Notes under the pieces: generated by a model
Databases searched by the model: none
What the model was told of the DNA's origin: nothing
What the model saw: the letters and a program-made list of their open reading frames with translations, nothing else
Part shown: one piece after another, positions 9,470-19,668 of the stretch
Position numbering within the stretch: the first letter of the stretch is position 1
Layout of the letters: every line of letters starts with the position of its first letter
Position numbers and translations under genes: made by a program
DNA from: Mesorhizobium sp. BR1-1-16
Lineage (GTDB): Bacteria > Pseudomonadota > Alphaproteobacteria > Rhizobiales > Kaistiaceae
NCBI RefSeq assembly: GCF_020165495.1
Contig: NZ_JAIUIE010000001.1
Location: forward strand, 930,001-994,000
Direction of reading: 5' to 3'
Length of the DNA stretch: 64,000 nucleotides

Positions 9470-10564
9470 ATGCGCTGGTCGCCCCAGCAGGAAGATGCGC
9501 TTTCAGGCGTCGCGGCCTGGCTGAAGCGCGCCGATTCTCCGGTCTTTCGCCTGTTCGGCTTTGCCGGAACGGGCAAGACGACGCTTGCCCGGCACATCGC
9601 GGAGGGCATCGACGGCAAGGTCGCCTTCGCGGCCTTTACGGGCAAGGCGGCGCATGTCCTGCGATCCAAGGGCTGCGAAGGTGCCGGCACGATCCACAGC
9701 CTCATCTATCGTCCGCGCTCTGGCGACGACGAGGAGCAGCCGGTCTTCGCCATCAATCACGACAGTGCCGCAGGCGAAGCGGAGCTGATCATCATCGACG
9801 AGTGCTCGATGGTCGACGAGGAGCTCGGCCGCGATCTCCTCTCCTTCGGCACGCCTGTGCTGGTGCTCGGCGATCCCGCTCAGCTTCCGCCGGTGAAGGG
9901 GGGCGGATTCTTCACCGACGCTGAGCCCGACCTGATGCTGACCGAGGTGCACCGACAGGCGCAGGACAATCCGATTATCCGCCTGTCCATGGCCGTTCGC
10001 GAGGGACGGACGCTCGACTATGGCGATTTCGGTGAGAGCCGCGTCATCGGGCGGCGCGACATCGACGCGACGCAGATTCTGGATGCCGACCAGGTCCTCG
10101 TCGGCACGAACAAGACGCGGCGGTCCTACAACCAGCGCATCCGCGAACTGAAGGGCCTGCTCTCACCGATGCCAGCCGTCGGCGACAAGCTCGTCTGCCT
10201 CAGGAACGACAAGCAGAAGGGGCTGCTCAATGGCGGCACCTGGACGGTCGCGAAACTCGGTGCGCCGCGCAAGAGCCTGATCCGGCTCGATGTCGTGCCG
10301 GAGGAGGATTCGTCGGGTAAGGCGGTCAAGGTCGCCGTGCACCCCGATTTCTTCGAGAATGGCGGGGAGGGGCTCTCCTATCCGCAGCGCCGCGCCTCGG
10401 ACGAGTTCGATTTCGGCTATGCGCTGACCGTTCACAAGGCGCAGGGTTCGCAATGGGATGATGTCGTCCTGTTCGACGAGAGCTGGGCCTTTCGCGAGCA
10501 TGGCGGCCGCTGGCTCTATACCGGCATCACGCGGGCCGCCGAGCGGCTGACGGTGGTGCGCTAA
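9470..10564 (+). CDS. small ATP-dependent DNA helicase (RecD2/UvrD-C-type)
   Basis: A 364-residue superfamily 1B-like helicase core. Walker A is GFAGTGKTTLA near residues 24-34. Walker B with the DExx-like motif is IIIDECSMVDEE near 105-116, followed by a GDPAQLPPV motif (III) near 125-133. The C-terminal UvrD_C_2 block is GYALTVHKAQGSQW (motif V/VI region) near 320-333, with the arginine finger region TGITRAAERL at the end. It lacks the long N-terminal regulatory domain of RecD/RecD2 and corresponds to the short stand-alone helicases common in rhizobia. A role in DNA repair or replication is inferred from the family. Confidence 0.88.
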   Translation: MRWSPQQEDALSGVAAWLKRADSPVFRLFGFAGTGKTTLARHIAEGIDGKVAFAAFTGKAAHVLRSKGCEGAGTIHSLIYRPRSGDDEEQPVFAINHDSAAGEAELIIIDECSMVDEELGRDLLSFGTPVLVLGDPAQLPPVKGGGFFTDAEPDLMLTEVHRQAQDNPIIRLSMAVREGRTLDYGDFGESRVIGRRDIDATQILDADQVLVGTNKTRRSYNQRIRELKGLLSPMPAVGDKLVCLRNDKQKGLLNGGTWTVAKLGAPRKSLIRLDVVPEEDSSGKAVKVAVHPDFFENGGEGLSYPQRRASDEFDFGYALTVHKAQGSQWDDVVLFDESWAFREHGGRWLYTGITRAAERLTVVR

Positions 10565-12223
<1,659 letters not shown>

Positions 12224-12228
12224 TCCAT

Positions 12229-12633
12229 ATGCTCAAAACCGTCATCCTCTGGCCCGCCATCGCGCAGGCCGTCCTCATCTTCCTCGCCTACGTCAATCTC
12301 GGCCGTGCCCGCTCCGCGGCGGTCAGGAATGGGCTGGCCAAGGATACTGACTTCCCGCCCGGCAACGAGCCGCCTCAATCGGCCGCCGGACGGCGTCTTG
12401 TCGCCAACCAGTTTGAACTGCCGGTGCTGTTCTTCGTCGTTATCGGCTTCCTGATGATGATTGACGGCGTCTCGATCATCGAACTCGCTCTGGCCTGGGT
12501 GTTCGTCATATTCAGGGCGCTGCAGATGATCGGCAGCCTCAAGGGGCCGCTGATGCTCCGCCATGCAAGCTTCTTTGCCGCCTTTCTGATAGTCGTGGCG
12601 CTCTGGGCGGATCTCGCGATCCGTCTCATCTGA
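12229..12633 (+). CDS. MAPEG-family membrane protein
   Basis: A 134-residue protein with four predicted transmembrane helices (about residues 5-22, 60-80, 83-102 and 113-132) and the MAPEG-like segment RRLVANQFELPVLFFVV. The family includes microsomal glutathione transferases; bacterial members of this short type have no established substrate. It starts 5 bases after the guaB stop and so is probably translationally coupled. The same neighbour is common in Hyphomicrobiales, which supports vertical inheritance. Confidence 0.85.
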   Translation: MLKTVILWPAIAQAVLIFLAYVNLGRARSAAVRNGLAKDTDFPPGNEPPQSAAGRRLVANQFELPVLFFVVIGFLMMIDGVSIIELALAWVFVIFRALQMIGSLKGPLMLRHASFFAAFLIVVALWADLAIRLI

Positions 12634-12649
12634 GACGGCGAGGGGGCCG

Positions 12650-13018
12650 ATGGATCTAACCAACGCTGCATTCGCGGGCCGCATTCTTGTCGGCGCCCTG
12701 TTTGTCGTCATCGGCGTCCGCCTCGTCATCGGGCGCCGCGCGGTCGCGATGCTGCTCGGCTCGAAGAAACTGCCACAGCCGCTCGCCATTGCCATCGCCG
12801 GCGGCTGTGTCGAGATCGTGCTTGGCCTGGCCGCGCTTGCTGGTCTGGCGCTTCCGGCCGTATTCGTCGCCATGGCCCTCTTCGTCATCGCCGCCACGGC
12901 GATGGTGCATGACTTCTGGAACAAGAAGGGCATGGCACGGACGCTGGACGTGAATGTCGTTCTGTCGCATGGCCTGATCGTCGGCGGCCTCATAGTCATG
13001 GCCGCCTATCCATGGTGA
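12650..13018 (+). CDS. DoxX-like small membrane protein
   Basis: A 122-residue protein with four hydrophobic helices and the DoxX-type pattern: GRILVGALFVVIG at the N-terminus, a central LPQPLAIAIAGG segment, and a terminal helix after MVHDFWNKKG. The last motif is typical of DoxX/YphA proteins. Family members are linked to thiosulfate:quinone oxidoreductase subunits or to redox stress, but many are uncharacterised. A GAGGGGG ribosome site lies just before the ATG. It sits 16 bases after the MAPEG gene and 25 bases before the methyltransferase gene, suggesting one transcript from guaB. Confidence 0.82.
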   Translation: MDLTNAAFAGRILVGALFVVIGVRLVIGRRAVAMLLGSKKLPQPLAIAIAGGCVEIVLGLAALAGLALPAVFVAMALFVIAATAMVHDFWNKKGMARTLDVNVVLSHGLIVGGLIVMAAYPW

Positions 13019-13043
13019 CGGCCGACAAGGGAAACGCTGCTTC

Positions 13044-14357
13044 ATGACGCCTGTCGCCCGCATTTCGGCTGCGATCGAGGTTCTCGACGACATCATCGAC
13101 CGCCGCCGCCCGGCTGCCGACGCGCTCAAGGACTGGGGGCTCGCGCATCGCTTCGCCGGATCAAAGGATCGGCGCGCGATCGGCGACCTCGTCTTCGACG
13201 CGCTGCGCCATCGCAGTTCCTCGGCCTTCGCGGCCGGCGGCGAGAATGGCCGCGCCATCATCCTCGGCCTCTTCCGCGTCCATCGCGGCCTCGATGTGGC
13301 TGCGATCGAACAGCTGATCTCCGGCGAGCGCTTCGCGCCGCCGCCGCTCACCGACGAGGAACGCACTGCGCTCGGCACGGACTGCCTCGCTGGTGCGCCC
13401 GATCATGTTCGCGGCGATTATCCGGAGTGGCTCGCCGATGAGCTCGGCCGCGTCTTCGGAGCCGATGTCGTCGCCGAGATGCAGGCCATGGCAGCGTCCG
13501 CGCCGCTCGATCTTCGCGTCAACACGCTGAAATCCGAGCCCGACAATGCCGCGCGCGAGCTGGCCGCCGAGCTTGGCCGGGCGCCCGAACGGCCGCCGCT
13601 CTCCCCGCTCTGCCTGCGCCTGCCGCTGGAGCCTGAGCGCGGCGAGCCGCACATCGCCTCGACGGAATGCTTCCTCAAGGGCCATATCGAGATCCAGGAT
13701 CTCGGCAGCCAGCTCGCGGCCGAATTCGCCGGCGCGCGGCCCGGCATGCAGGTCCTCGATTTCTGCGCCGGCGGCGGTGGCAAGACGCTCGCGATGGCCC
13801 CTGCGATGCAGAACCATGGACAGATATTCGCCTATGATTCCGATCGCCGCCGTCTGGCGCCGATCCATGACCGGCTGGCGCGCGCTGGCATCCGCAATGT
13901 CCAGGTCCGCACGCCGAAGCCGGGCTCCGACGTACTCGATGATCTCGAGAGGCGGATGGACCTCGTCCTCGTCGACGCGCCCTGCACGGGAACCGGCACC
14001 TGGCGGCGCAATCCGGACGCCAAATGGCGCATCCGCCCCGGCAGCCTCGCCGAGCGGCAGAAGGACCAGGCGGCGGTGATCGAGGCGGCATCGCGCTATG
14101 TGAAGACCGGCGGACGGCTGGCCTACATCACCTGCTCGCTGCTTGAATCGGAGAATTCGGACCGTGTCGCCGCCTTCCTGGCCGACCATCCGGGTTTTGA
14201 TGTGGTTGCTCCGGACACTCTTGTTTCGGCGTTCGAGGCTGAAGCGATGATCGAGACCGGCTCGGCCGTGCGCCGCCTGCCGCTCGGCCTGATGCTGACG
14301 CCCCGACAGAGCGGCACCGACGGCTTTTTCATCGCTGTGCTTGCACGGCGAAGCTGA
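13044..14357 (+). CDS. RsmB/NOP-family RNA (cytosine-C5) methyltransferase
   Basis: S-adenosylmethionine-dependent m5C methyltransferase of the RsmB/Nop2/Sun family, 437 residues. An N-terminal NusB-like helical domain (about 1-100) is followed by the Rossmann domain with the SAM loop LDFCAGGGGKTLAMA near 235-250. The two family cysteines are in DAPCTGTG near 312 (catalytic motif IV) and ITCSLLESEN near 360 (motif VI). In E. coli RsmB modifies C967 of 16S rRNA. Alphaproteobacterial members are divergent, so the target site is inferred. It sits between guaB and guaA, as in many rhizobia. Confidence 0.92.
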   Translation: MTPVARISAAIEVLDDIIDRRRPAADALKDWGLAHRFAGSKDRRAIGDLVFDALRHRSSSAFAAGGENGRAIILGLFRVHRGLDVAAIEQLISGERFAPPPLTDEERTALGTDCLAGAPDHVRGDYPEWLADELGRVFGADVVAEMQAMAASAPLDLRVNTLKSEPDNAARELAAELGRAPERPPLSPLCLRLPLEPERGEPHIASTECFLKGHIEIQDLGSQLAAEFAGARPGMQVLDFCAGGGGKTLAMAPAMQNHGQIFAYDSDRRRLAPIHDRLARAGIRNVQVRTPKPGSDVLDDLERRMDLVLVDAPCTGTGTWRRNPDAKWRIRPGSLAERQKDQAAVIEAASRYVKTGGRLAYITCSLLESENSDRVAAFLADHPGFDVVAPDTLVSAFEAEAMIETGSAVRRLPLGLMLTPRQSGTDGFFIAVLARRS

Positions 14358-14438
14358 GGACGGCGCTCGGCCGACCTCGACACCCAGCCAGCCCGCCACT
14401 AGAAGGGCAGGCTCAGGACTTAGGAACGGAGATCATCC

Positions 14439-14714
14439 ATGCGCGGGCTTGTCAGGCTCATCGTTCTCGCCATCGTCGTGATCGGCGGCTACTGGGCCTA
14501 TTACGTGTTCGCCGCTGCTGACCCCAACGATCGTTTCGGCGTCGAGATCAACAAGCACATGCCTGAGCAGGCGCGCCAATTCGCCTGCGACAAGCTGAAG
14601 GAACGCTTCGGCGCCATCACGGCCCCCGAGGGCTGCGCGGCCTATCCGAGCTGGGCCAGCACGCCCGTTGCCGCGCCGCCGGCCACGCCGAACCCCGCGA
14701 CGACATCGCCCTGA
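14439..14714 (+). CDS. small membrane-anchored or secreted hypothetical protein
   Basis: A 91-residue protein with one N-terminal hydrophobic helix (residues 3-22) and a short soluble domain with two Cys residues ([11 protein letters not shown] and EGCAAYPSW) that could form a disulfide outside the cytoplasm. It ends in a Pro/Ala/Thr-rich tail. A GGAG site lies about 8 bases before the ATG. No known domain is recognised. It lies between the methyltransferase gene and guaA and is followed by an inverted repeat at 14724. Confidence 0.7.
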   Translation: MRGLVRLIVLAIVVIGGYWAYYVFAAADPNDRFGVEINKHMPEQARQFACDKLKERFGAITAPEGCAAYPSWASTPVAAPPATPNPATTSP

Positions 14715-14723
14715 TGAAAGTGG

Positions 14724-14745
14724 AGGCCGGCCCGAGCGCCGGCCT
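14724..14745 (+). terminator. GC-rich hairpin after the 91-residue protein gene
   Basis: AGGCCGGC and GCCGGCCT form a perfect 8-bp stem around a 6-base loop, starting 10 bases after the stop codon. The following TCTGCTTCCTG has only a weak T content. It could be an inefficient terminator or an RNA structure in the guaA leader. Confidence 0.5.
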
Positions 14746-14802
14746 TCTGCTTCCTGCAGCCTTGCCACCCGTCCGCTCAACCTCTCTTCGCCGGATCCGC
14801 CC

Positions 14803-16365
14803 ATGCCAGACAGCATTCTCATCATCGATTTCGGCTCCCAGGTCACGCAGCTCATCGCGCGGCGCCTTCGGGAAACCGGGGTTTATTGTGAGATCCATCC
14901 GTTCCAGAAGGCCGAGGAGGCCTTCGAGCGGCTGAAGCCGAAGGGCGTCATTCTCTCGGGCAGCCCCGCAAGCACGGTCGATATCGGTTCGCCCCGCGCG
15001 CCGGAGACGGTGTTCGAGGCCGGCGTGCCTGTTCTCGGCATCTGCTACGGCGAGCAGACAATGAGCGCGCAGCTCGGTGGCAGCGTCGAAGTCGGTCACC
15101 ACCGCGAATTCGGACGCGCCTTCATCGAGGTCAAGAAGCCGTCAGCGCTGTTTGAAGGCCTTTGGGAGCCCGGCAGCCGCCATCAGGTCTGGATGAGCCA
15201 TGGCGACAAGATCACCGCGATCCCCGAGGGCTTCGAGGTCATTGCGGTCTCGGAGGGCGCGCCCTATGCGGCAATCGCCAACGAACAGCGCCGTCTCTAC
15301 GGCGTGCAGTTCCATCCCGAAGTGCTGCATACGCCGGATGGCGGCAAGCTGCTGGCGAACTTCGTCCATCAGGTGGTCGGGCTGAAGTCGGACTGGACCA
15401 TGGCGGCCTATCGCGAGCAGATGATCGCCAAGATCCGCGCTCAGGTTGGCAGCAAGCGCGTGCTCTGCGCCCTGTCCGGCGGCGTCGACTCGGCGGTCGC
15501 GGCGGTGCTGATCCACGAGGCGATCGGCGAGCAGCTCACCTGCGTCTTCGTCGACCACGGGCTGATGCGGCTTGGTGAGAGCGATCAGGTCGTGTCGCTG
15601 TTCCGCGAGCATTTCAATATTCCGCTCGTCCATGTCGACGCGTCCGATCTTTTCATCGGCGAGCTCGAGGGCGTGTCGGACCCAGAGACCAAGCGCAAGA
15701 TCATCGGCAAGCTCTTCATCGATGTGTTCGAGGCCGAGGCGAAGAAGATCGCCAGCGATGGCAAGGGCGCGCCGGAATTCCTCGCGCAGGGCACGCTCTA
15801 TCCCGACGTGATTGAGAGCGTCTCCTTCTCCGGTGGCCCGTCGGTGACGATCAAGTCACATCACAATGTCGGCGGCCTGCCGGCGCGCATGAACATGAAG
15901 CTGGTCGAGCCGCTGCGCGAGCTCTTCAAGGACGAGGTGAGGGCGCTCGGCGGCGAGCTCGGCCTTCCCGACTTCTTCGTCGGCCGCCACCCATTCCCGG
16001 GCCCCGGCCTCGCGATCCGCTGCCCCGGCGGTATCACGCGCGAGAAGCTGGATATTCTCAGGAAGGCCGACGCCGTCTATCTCGACGAGATCCGCAAGGC
16101 CGGCCTTTACGACACGATCTGGCAGGCTTTCGCGGTGCTGTTGCCGGTGCAGACGGTGGGCGTCATGGGCGACGGCCGCACTTACGATTTCGTCTGCGCG
16201 CTGCGCGCCGTAACCTCGGTCGACGGCATGACCGCCGATTTCTACCACTACGACATGACCTTCCTCGCCGACGCCGCAACGCGCATCATCAACGAAGTAA
16301 AAGGCATCAACCGCGTCGTCTACGACGTAACGAGCAAGCCGCCGGGGACAATCGAGTGGGAGTAA
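14803..16365 (+). CDS. guaA: GMP synthase (glutamine-hydrolysing)
   Basis: Converts XMP, glutamine and ATP to GMP; 520 residues, the standard length. The N-terminal class I glutamine amidotransferase has its nucleophile in LGICYGEQ near residue 80 and the His/Glu pair in GVQFHPEV near 170. The ATP-pyrophosphatase P-loop LSGGVDSAV is near 224. The dimerisation domain with [13 protein letters not shown] occupies the C-terminal third, and the chain ends KPPGTIEWE as is usual. The ATG at 14803 matches the common start [13 protein letters not shown]. In other bacteria the 3' end of guaA is a known integration site for genomic islands, and accessory DNA begins right after it here. Confidence 0.98.
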   Translation: MPDSILIIDFGSQVTQLIARRLRETGVYCEIHPFQKAEEAFERLKPKGVILSGSPASTVDIGSPRAPETVFEAGVPVLGICYGEQTMSAQLGGSVEVGHHREFGRAFIEVKKPSALFEGLWEPGSRHQVWMSHGDKITAIPEGFEVIAVSEGAPYAAIANEQRRLYGVQFHPEVLHTPDGGKLLANFVHQVVGLKSDWTMAAYREQMIAKIRAQVGSKRVLCALSGGVDSAVAAVLIHEAIGEQLTCVFVDHGLMRLGESDQVVSLFREHFNIPLVHVDASDLFIGELEGVSDPETKRKIIGKLFIDVFEAEAKKIASDGKGAPEFLAQGTLYPDVIESVSFSGGPSVTIKSHHNVGGLPARMNMKLVEPLRELFKDEVRALGGELGLPDFFVGRHPFPGPGLAIRCPGGITREKLDILRKADAVYLDEIRKAGLYDTIWQAFAVLLPVQTVGVMGDGRTYDFVCALRAVTSVDGMTADFYHYDMTFLADAATRIINEVKGINRVVYDVTSKPPGTIEWE

Positions 16366-16889
16366 AGGGTCGTAGTTTTGGATATGCGCGGATACCAAAT
16401 CGCGGAACCGGCGACGAAGATCGTCCAATAGAAGCCGGTGGACCGCAACGCTTGTAATGTCGCCTTTACCAGATGGGCTAAGGGCGTTCAGGCACGGTGC
16501 GTATGGCACAGAGCCTGATTGCAGCGCCCTTAGTGCCTGGGTCGACGTCAGTGTCCCATACATTTGCGGTGGTTTCGGATCGCTGAGCCGGCCGAACGTC
16601 TTGGCAGCCAGCCGGTGCGCGTGTGGCCGATACTTGTCTTGAGATGCTCCAGCAATGCCTCGACGCGGCGACCGAGCCGATCTACATCGGCCGACCCGCT
16701 GCACTGGTTGACGCCTGTGCAGACCGGCCTCTTGCAACCTCACCAACTCGAGATCAGAAGCGCCGGATCTCTCCTTCTGGCCGGAATTCAAATCGGGATC
16801 AGGGTCAGTCGGAACGATGCGGGACCCGATCGAGCGGCGCTGCCTGCGCAAGCGCCGCTCGACATATCAGGGCCGCGATCGGCGCGACG
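16366..16889. other. 524-base region without a supported gene, after guaA
   Basis: No complete gene is supported on either strand. A stop-free minus-strand stretch of about 57 codons near 16560-16740 reads like a protein fragment (LGRRVEALLEHLKTSIG), but it has no start and no family I recognise. I did not see an integrase, a tRNA, or a repeat of the guaA 3' end. It marks the change from conserved guaB-guaA DNA to the regulator/oxidoreductase region and may be decayed sequence. Confidence 0.45.
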
Positions 16890-17600
16890 TTATGCGCGCT
16901 CGGCAATCTGCTCCAGGATAGCCTTCGCCGTGCCGTGCGCTGACTGGGGGTTCTGCCCCGTCACGAGATTGCCGTCGACGACGACGTGGGAGCTCCATGC
17001 GCCACCCGACGAGAACTCCGCGCCACCGGCGCGCAGACGGTCTTCCAACAGCCAGGGAGCGTTTTGTGCGAGCCCGACCATCGTTTCTTCCTCGTCAGTG
17101 AAGGAGGTGAGCTTGCGACCCGCGAATGGCCAGGATTCCGCATCGCCCGCGGAAAGAAAACTGGCCTGACCGTGGCACAGCGCGCCGACCACCTTTGAGC
17201 TGTCGGCCAGCGCCGCGGTCAACACGCGCCCCACCGCCTCATTGACTGCGAGATCCTGCATGGGACCGTGCCCGCCCGGCACGACAACCGCATCGTAATC
17301 GGCGATGTCCACGTCTTCGATGCGCTTCGGAGACTTCAACAGATCCTGGTGCTGGTCGAGATACGCGGTCACCTCAGCGACCTTTGCAGTGTCCCCATTA
17401 TTGGCTTCGGGCGAAAGGCTGAGACCATCGACGATGGAGGGGCGGCCACCGGGCGTGGCTATCGTGATATCCGCTCCCGCTTCGGAGAAGATCTGGTGCG
17501 GGGTCACGAATTCCTCGCCCCAGAAGCCGGTCGATTTCTGGACGCCGTTCTTTTGGCTCCACTTTGTGGCGCTGGTGAGGATCATGAGGATGTTCGGCAT
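16890..17600 (-). CDS. DJ-1/PfpI-family protein (type 1 glutamine amidotransferase-like)
   Basis: A 236-residue DJ-1/PfpI superfamily protein. The nucleophile elbow is GALCHGQAS with Cys near residue 140. The N-terminal GEEFVTPHQIF segment provides the conserved Glu region, and VVPGGHGPMQDL precedes the elbow. Members act as chaperones, glyoxalases or deglycases; no choice can be made here. The ATG at 17600 has AGGAG 8 bases upstream, better than an in-frame start 18 codons earlier. It is divergent from a TetR gene across 186 bases holding inverted repeats, so TetR control is likely. Confidence 0.88.
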   Translation of the reverse strand: MPNILMILTSATKWSQKNGVQKSTGFWGEEFVTPHQIFSEAGADITIATPGGRPSIVDGLSLSPEANNGDTAKVAEVTAYLDQHQDLLKSPKRIEDVDIADYDAVVVPGGHGPMQDLAVNEAVGRVLTAALADSSKVVGALCHGQASFLSAGDAESWPFAGRKLTSFTDEEETMVGLAQNAPWLLEDRLRAGGAEFSSGGAWSSHVVVDGNLVTGQNPQSAHGTAKAILEQIAERA

Positions 17601-17648
17601 CGGGTAGCTCCTGGACGTGCGTTTGGCGCCGATCGTGGACCGGCAGTT

Positions 17649-17743
17649 CGCCAATCGAAGGTATAAGGTAAGTGGCTCGGCTTAGATGGGAGGCGCCACT
17701 TGCACATCAAGGTAAGCCGCTTATCTTTCTTTGATGATTGGCG
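17649..17743. promoter_or_regulatory. widely spaced inverted repeat CGCCAATC / GATTGGCG
   Basis: CGCCAATC at 17649-17656 and its exact complement GATTGGCG at 17736-17743 flank the centre of the divergent DJ-1/TetR promoter region. The two arms are 79 bases apart, too far for a single dimer site, so they may be two separate half-sites. Function is inferred from position only. Confidence 0.35.
17711..17725. promoter_or_regulatory. candidate TetR operator, imperfect palindrome
   Basis: GGTAAGC-C-GCTTATC is an inverted repeat with one mismatch in seven. It lies between the divergent DJ-1 and TetR starts, where a self-regulating TetR protein would bind. A related GGTAAG occurs at 17668-17673, with CTTA at 17681-17684. 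Confidence 0.45.
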
Positions 17744-17786
17744 GGTGTGTCCGCGCCCTGTAAAAGCCGGAAAACAGGAGCGGGGC

Positions 17787-18401
17787 ATGACGGCCGAGAC
17801 CTATCATCAGAGAATCAAACAGGAGAAGCGCTCGGCTGCGATCCACGCCGCAATGGAGCTGTTTCTCGAGCAGGGCTATGAGCGAACCTCGCTCCAGCAG
17901 ATTGCCAAACGTGCCGATCTCTCGACAGCCACATTGTTCAAGCGATTTCCCACGAAGGCAGCCTTGTTCGAGGCCATCGTCGAAGAGTTCTGGTCCGACA
18001 ATGAGGAATGTGGCGGGACACTTCCGGTTGGCAATCCGGTGGATGGCCTCCGCAAGATCGGGCTGGGCTATGCGTCACGGATGCGCCAACCGGACATGCA
18101 GGCCATCTATCGGTTGATCATTGCTGAAGCCTTGCGCTTCCCCGATCTCGGCCAGATGCTCTACGACAAGGGCAAGGGCCCCTATCAGGAACGCCTCAAT
18201 AGATATCTCATAGCCGAGGTGGAGGCTGGCAATCTGGCGGTCGATAACATTCGGGCAGCATCGGGCCAGTTCCTCGCGCTCATTGCCGGGCAGTCGTTCT
18301 GGCCCGAACTGATCGCGCCCGGTTGCGGCGGCACCGATGCGGAGATGCGCGCGGTCGTGGACAATGCGACCGCCCTGATGCTGGCGCGATACGGCCGCTG
18401 A
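17787..18401 (+). CDS. TetR/AcrR-family transcriptional regulator
   Basis: A 204-residue repressor. The N-terminal helix-turn-helix spans about residues 15-60 with the usual pattern: AAMELFLEQGYERTSLQQIA then STATLFKRFPTKAALFEA. The C-terminal ligand domain is all-helical and resembles the AcrR-type TetR_C fold. The ATG at 17787 has CAGGAG 8 bases upstream; the open frame continues upstream to 17700 without a ribosome site. It is head-to-head with the DJ-1/PfpI gene, its probable target, and convergent with the AraC gene 143 bases downstream. The inducer is unknown. Confidence 0.9.
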   Translation: MTAETYHQRIKQEKRSAAIHAAMELFLEQGYERTSLQQIAKRADLSTATLFKRFPTKAALFEAIVEEFWSDNEECGGTLPVGNPVDGLRKIGLGYASRMRQPDMQAIYRLIIAEALRFPDLGQMLYDKGKGPYQERLNRYLIAEVEAGNLAVDNIRAASGQFLALIAGQSFWPELIAPGCGGTDAEMRAVVDNATALMLARYGR

Positions 18402-18544
18402 TCAGGCTTGCGCCGGCGATCTAGTCTGGATGTCATCGAGACCTTACCAGGTCAAGCGCGCGCGTGCTGTTAGCGAGAAATCGCGGCGGAGTTGGGCAGG
18501 CGTCGGGTGAATTTCATTCGGTAAGGTCGCTTCGGGCGGCCGAT

Positions 18545-19504
18545 CTAGCGCTCGGCCACTGAATCGTTTGTCTGGGCTTCCTCCGGCAATATCTGGCAAG
18601 CCGTCCGAAAAGCTCGGGGCGAATGTCCGGTCACCCGCTTGAAAGCATTGCTGAAGGCGCTTTCGGATCCATAGCCGATCGATCGGGCAACCACCGTCAC
18701 CGGCGTCGCCTCATCGCGTAAGGCGCGTTCGGCGAGTCGCATGCGCCATTCGGTGAGATAGGTTAGCGGCGCGACGCCTGCAATCGCCCTGAAATGCGAC
18801 GCGAACGTGGTTCGCGACATGGCGCAAGCCCTGGCGAGTTCCTCAAGGTGCCAAGCTCGGGAGGGTGCGCCGTGCATCAGGTGAAGCGCGGGCGCGATAC
18901 GCGGATCGCCCAATGCGCGCAACCACCCGGCGGACATGAGGTCGGCCGTTTGCAGATGAACCCGCAATATCTGGATGAAGAGCAACTGGGCGAGTTGCGC
19001 CGAGGCAAGCTGCGCACCCGGTTGCCCGCTCGCTTGCTCCTCGACGAGTTGGTCGAGAAGGGCGCGGAAATTTCTCGCCCGGGGCGATGCCGCCCGCACA
19101 TGGATCCACGGCGGCAGAACATCGCGAAGCAGCCGACCGCTGACGGGATCCAGCAGGACGTGGCCGCCGATGTGAGCGAAGTCTTCCCCGTCACCAAGTT
19201 GTGCCGTCGATTTGCCTGCGCCGGAGAAAAGGCTCATCGCGTCGACAGGAACGACACCCGGCTCGCTGGCAAGAACAAACGACCGTGGCGCCGCGAGAAG
19301 GCCGACATCGCCAGCTTCGAATAGAACCGGCTCCGGCTCGCCATCGATGCTGACCCGGCAGGTGCCTTTCACGACGGCAAAGAACTTGATGGTCTTCGGC
19401 ACCGGGAAGCGGATGGCCCAAGGGCCGCCCGCCGTGAACCCGCCCGTCACCAGTGTCTCTGCGCGCGTGAATCTCAGGATTTCGGAAAAGGGATCAACGG
19501 TCAT
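18545..19504 (-). CDS. AraC-family regulator with cupin_6-type sensor domain
   Basis: A 319-residue regulator. The N-terminal cupin-like domain (DPFSEILRFTRAE at the start, then the effector pocket to about residue 185) is typical of AraC proteins that sit beside oxidoreductase genes. Two C-terminal helix-turn-helix units follow, with MSRTTFASHFRAIAGVAPL and the signature GYGSESAFSNAFKRVTG. I chose the second ATG (19504), which gives MTVDPFSEIL as in relatives; an ATG at 19543 would add 13 residues. It is divergent from the SDR gene at 19669 across 164 bases and probably controls that SDR/aldo-keto reductase/epimerase operon. Confidence 0.88.
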   Translation of the reverse strand: MTVDPFSEILRFTRAETLVTGGFTAGGPWAIRFPVPKTIKFFAVVKGTCRVSIDGEPEPVLFEAGDVGLLAAPRSFVLASEPGVVPVDAMSLFSGAGKSTAQLGDGEDFAHIGGHVLLDPVSGRLLRDVLPPWIHVRAASPRARNFRALLDQLVEEQASGQPGAQLASAQLAQLLFIQILRVHLQTADLMSAGWLRALGDPRIAPALHLMHGAPSRAWHLEELARACAMSRTTFASHFRAIAGVAPLTYLTEWRMRLAERALRDEATPVTVVARSIGYGSESAFSNAFKRVTGHSPRAFRTACQILPEEAQTNDSVAER

Positions 19505-19668
19505 TTCCGGACCATCGCGCAAGTAAAGCGGACTTTCAATCATTCATAATGCGGCGTGCGCGTCCCATCTCTCGCGATGACAACCGAGGCGCGCGTCGGC
19601 AGAGCATCGTCAAGGCGATTGAAGTGCCGCGGTGCCGGCAAGCACAACAGTTGAATGGGACCATCGTT

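Noticed and set aside
16560-16740. Minus-strand stop-free fragment that looks weakly like a coiled protein or transposase remnant
   Set aside because: No start codon, no ribosome site and no recognisable family; kept only as part of the described gene-poor region.
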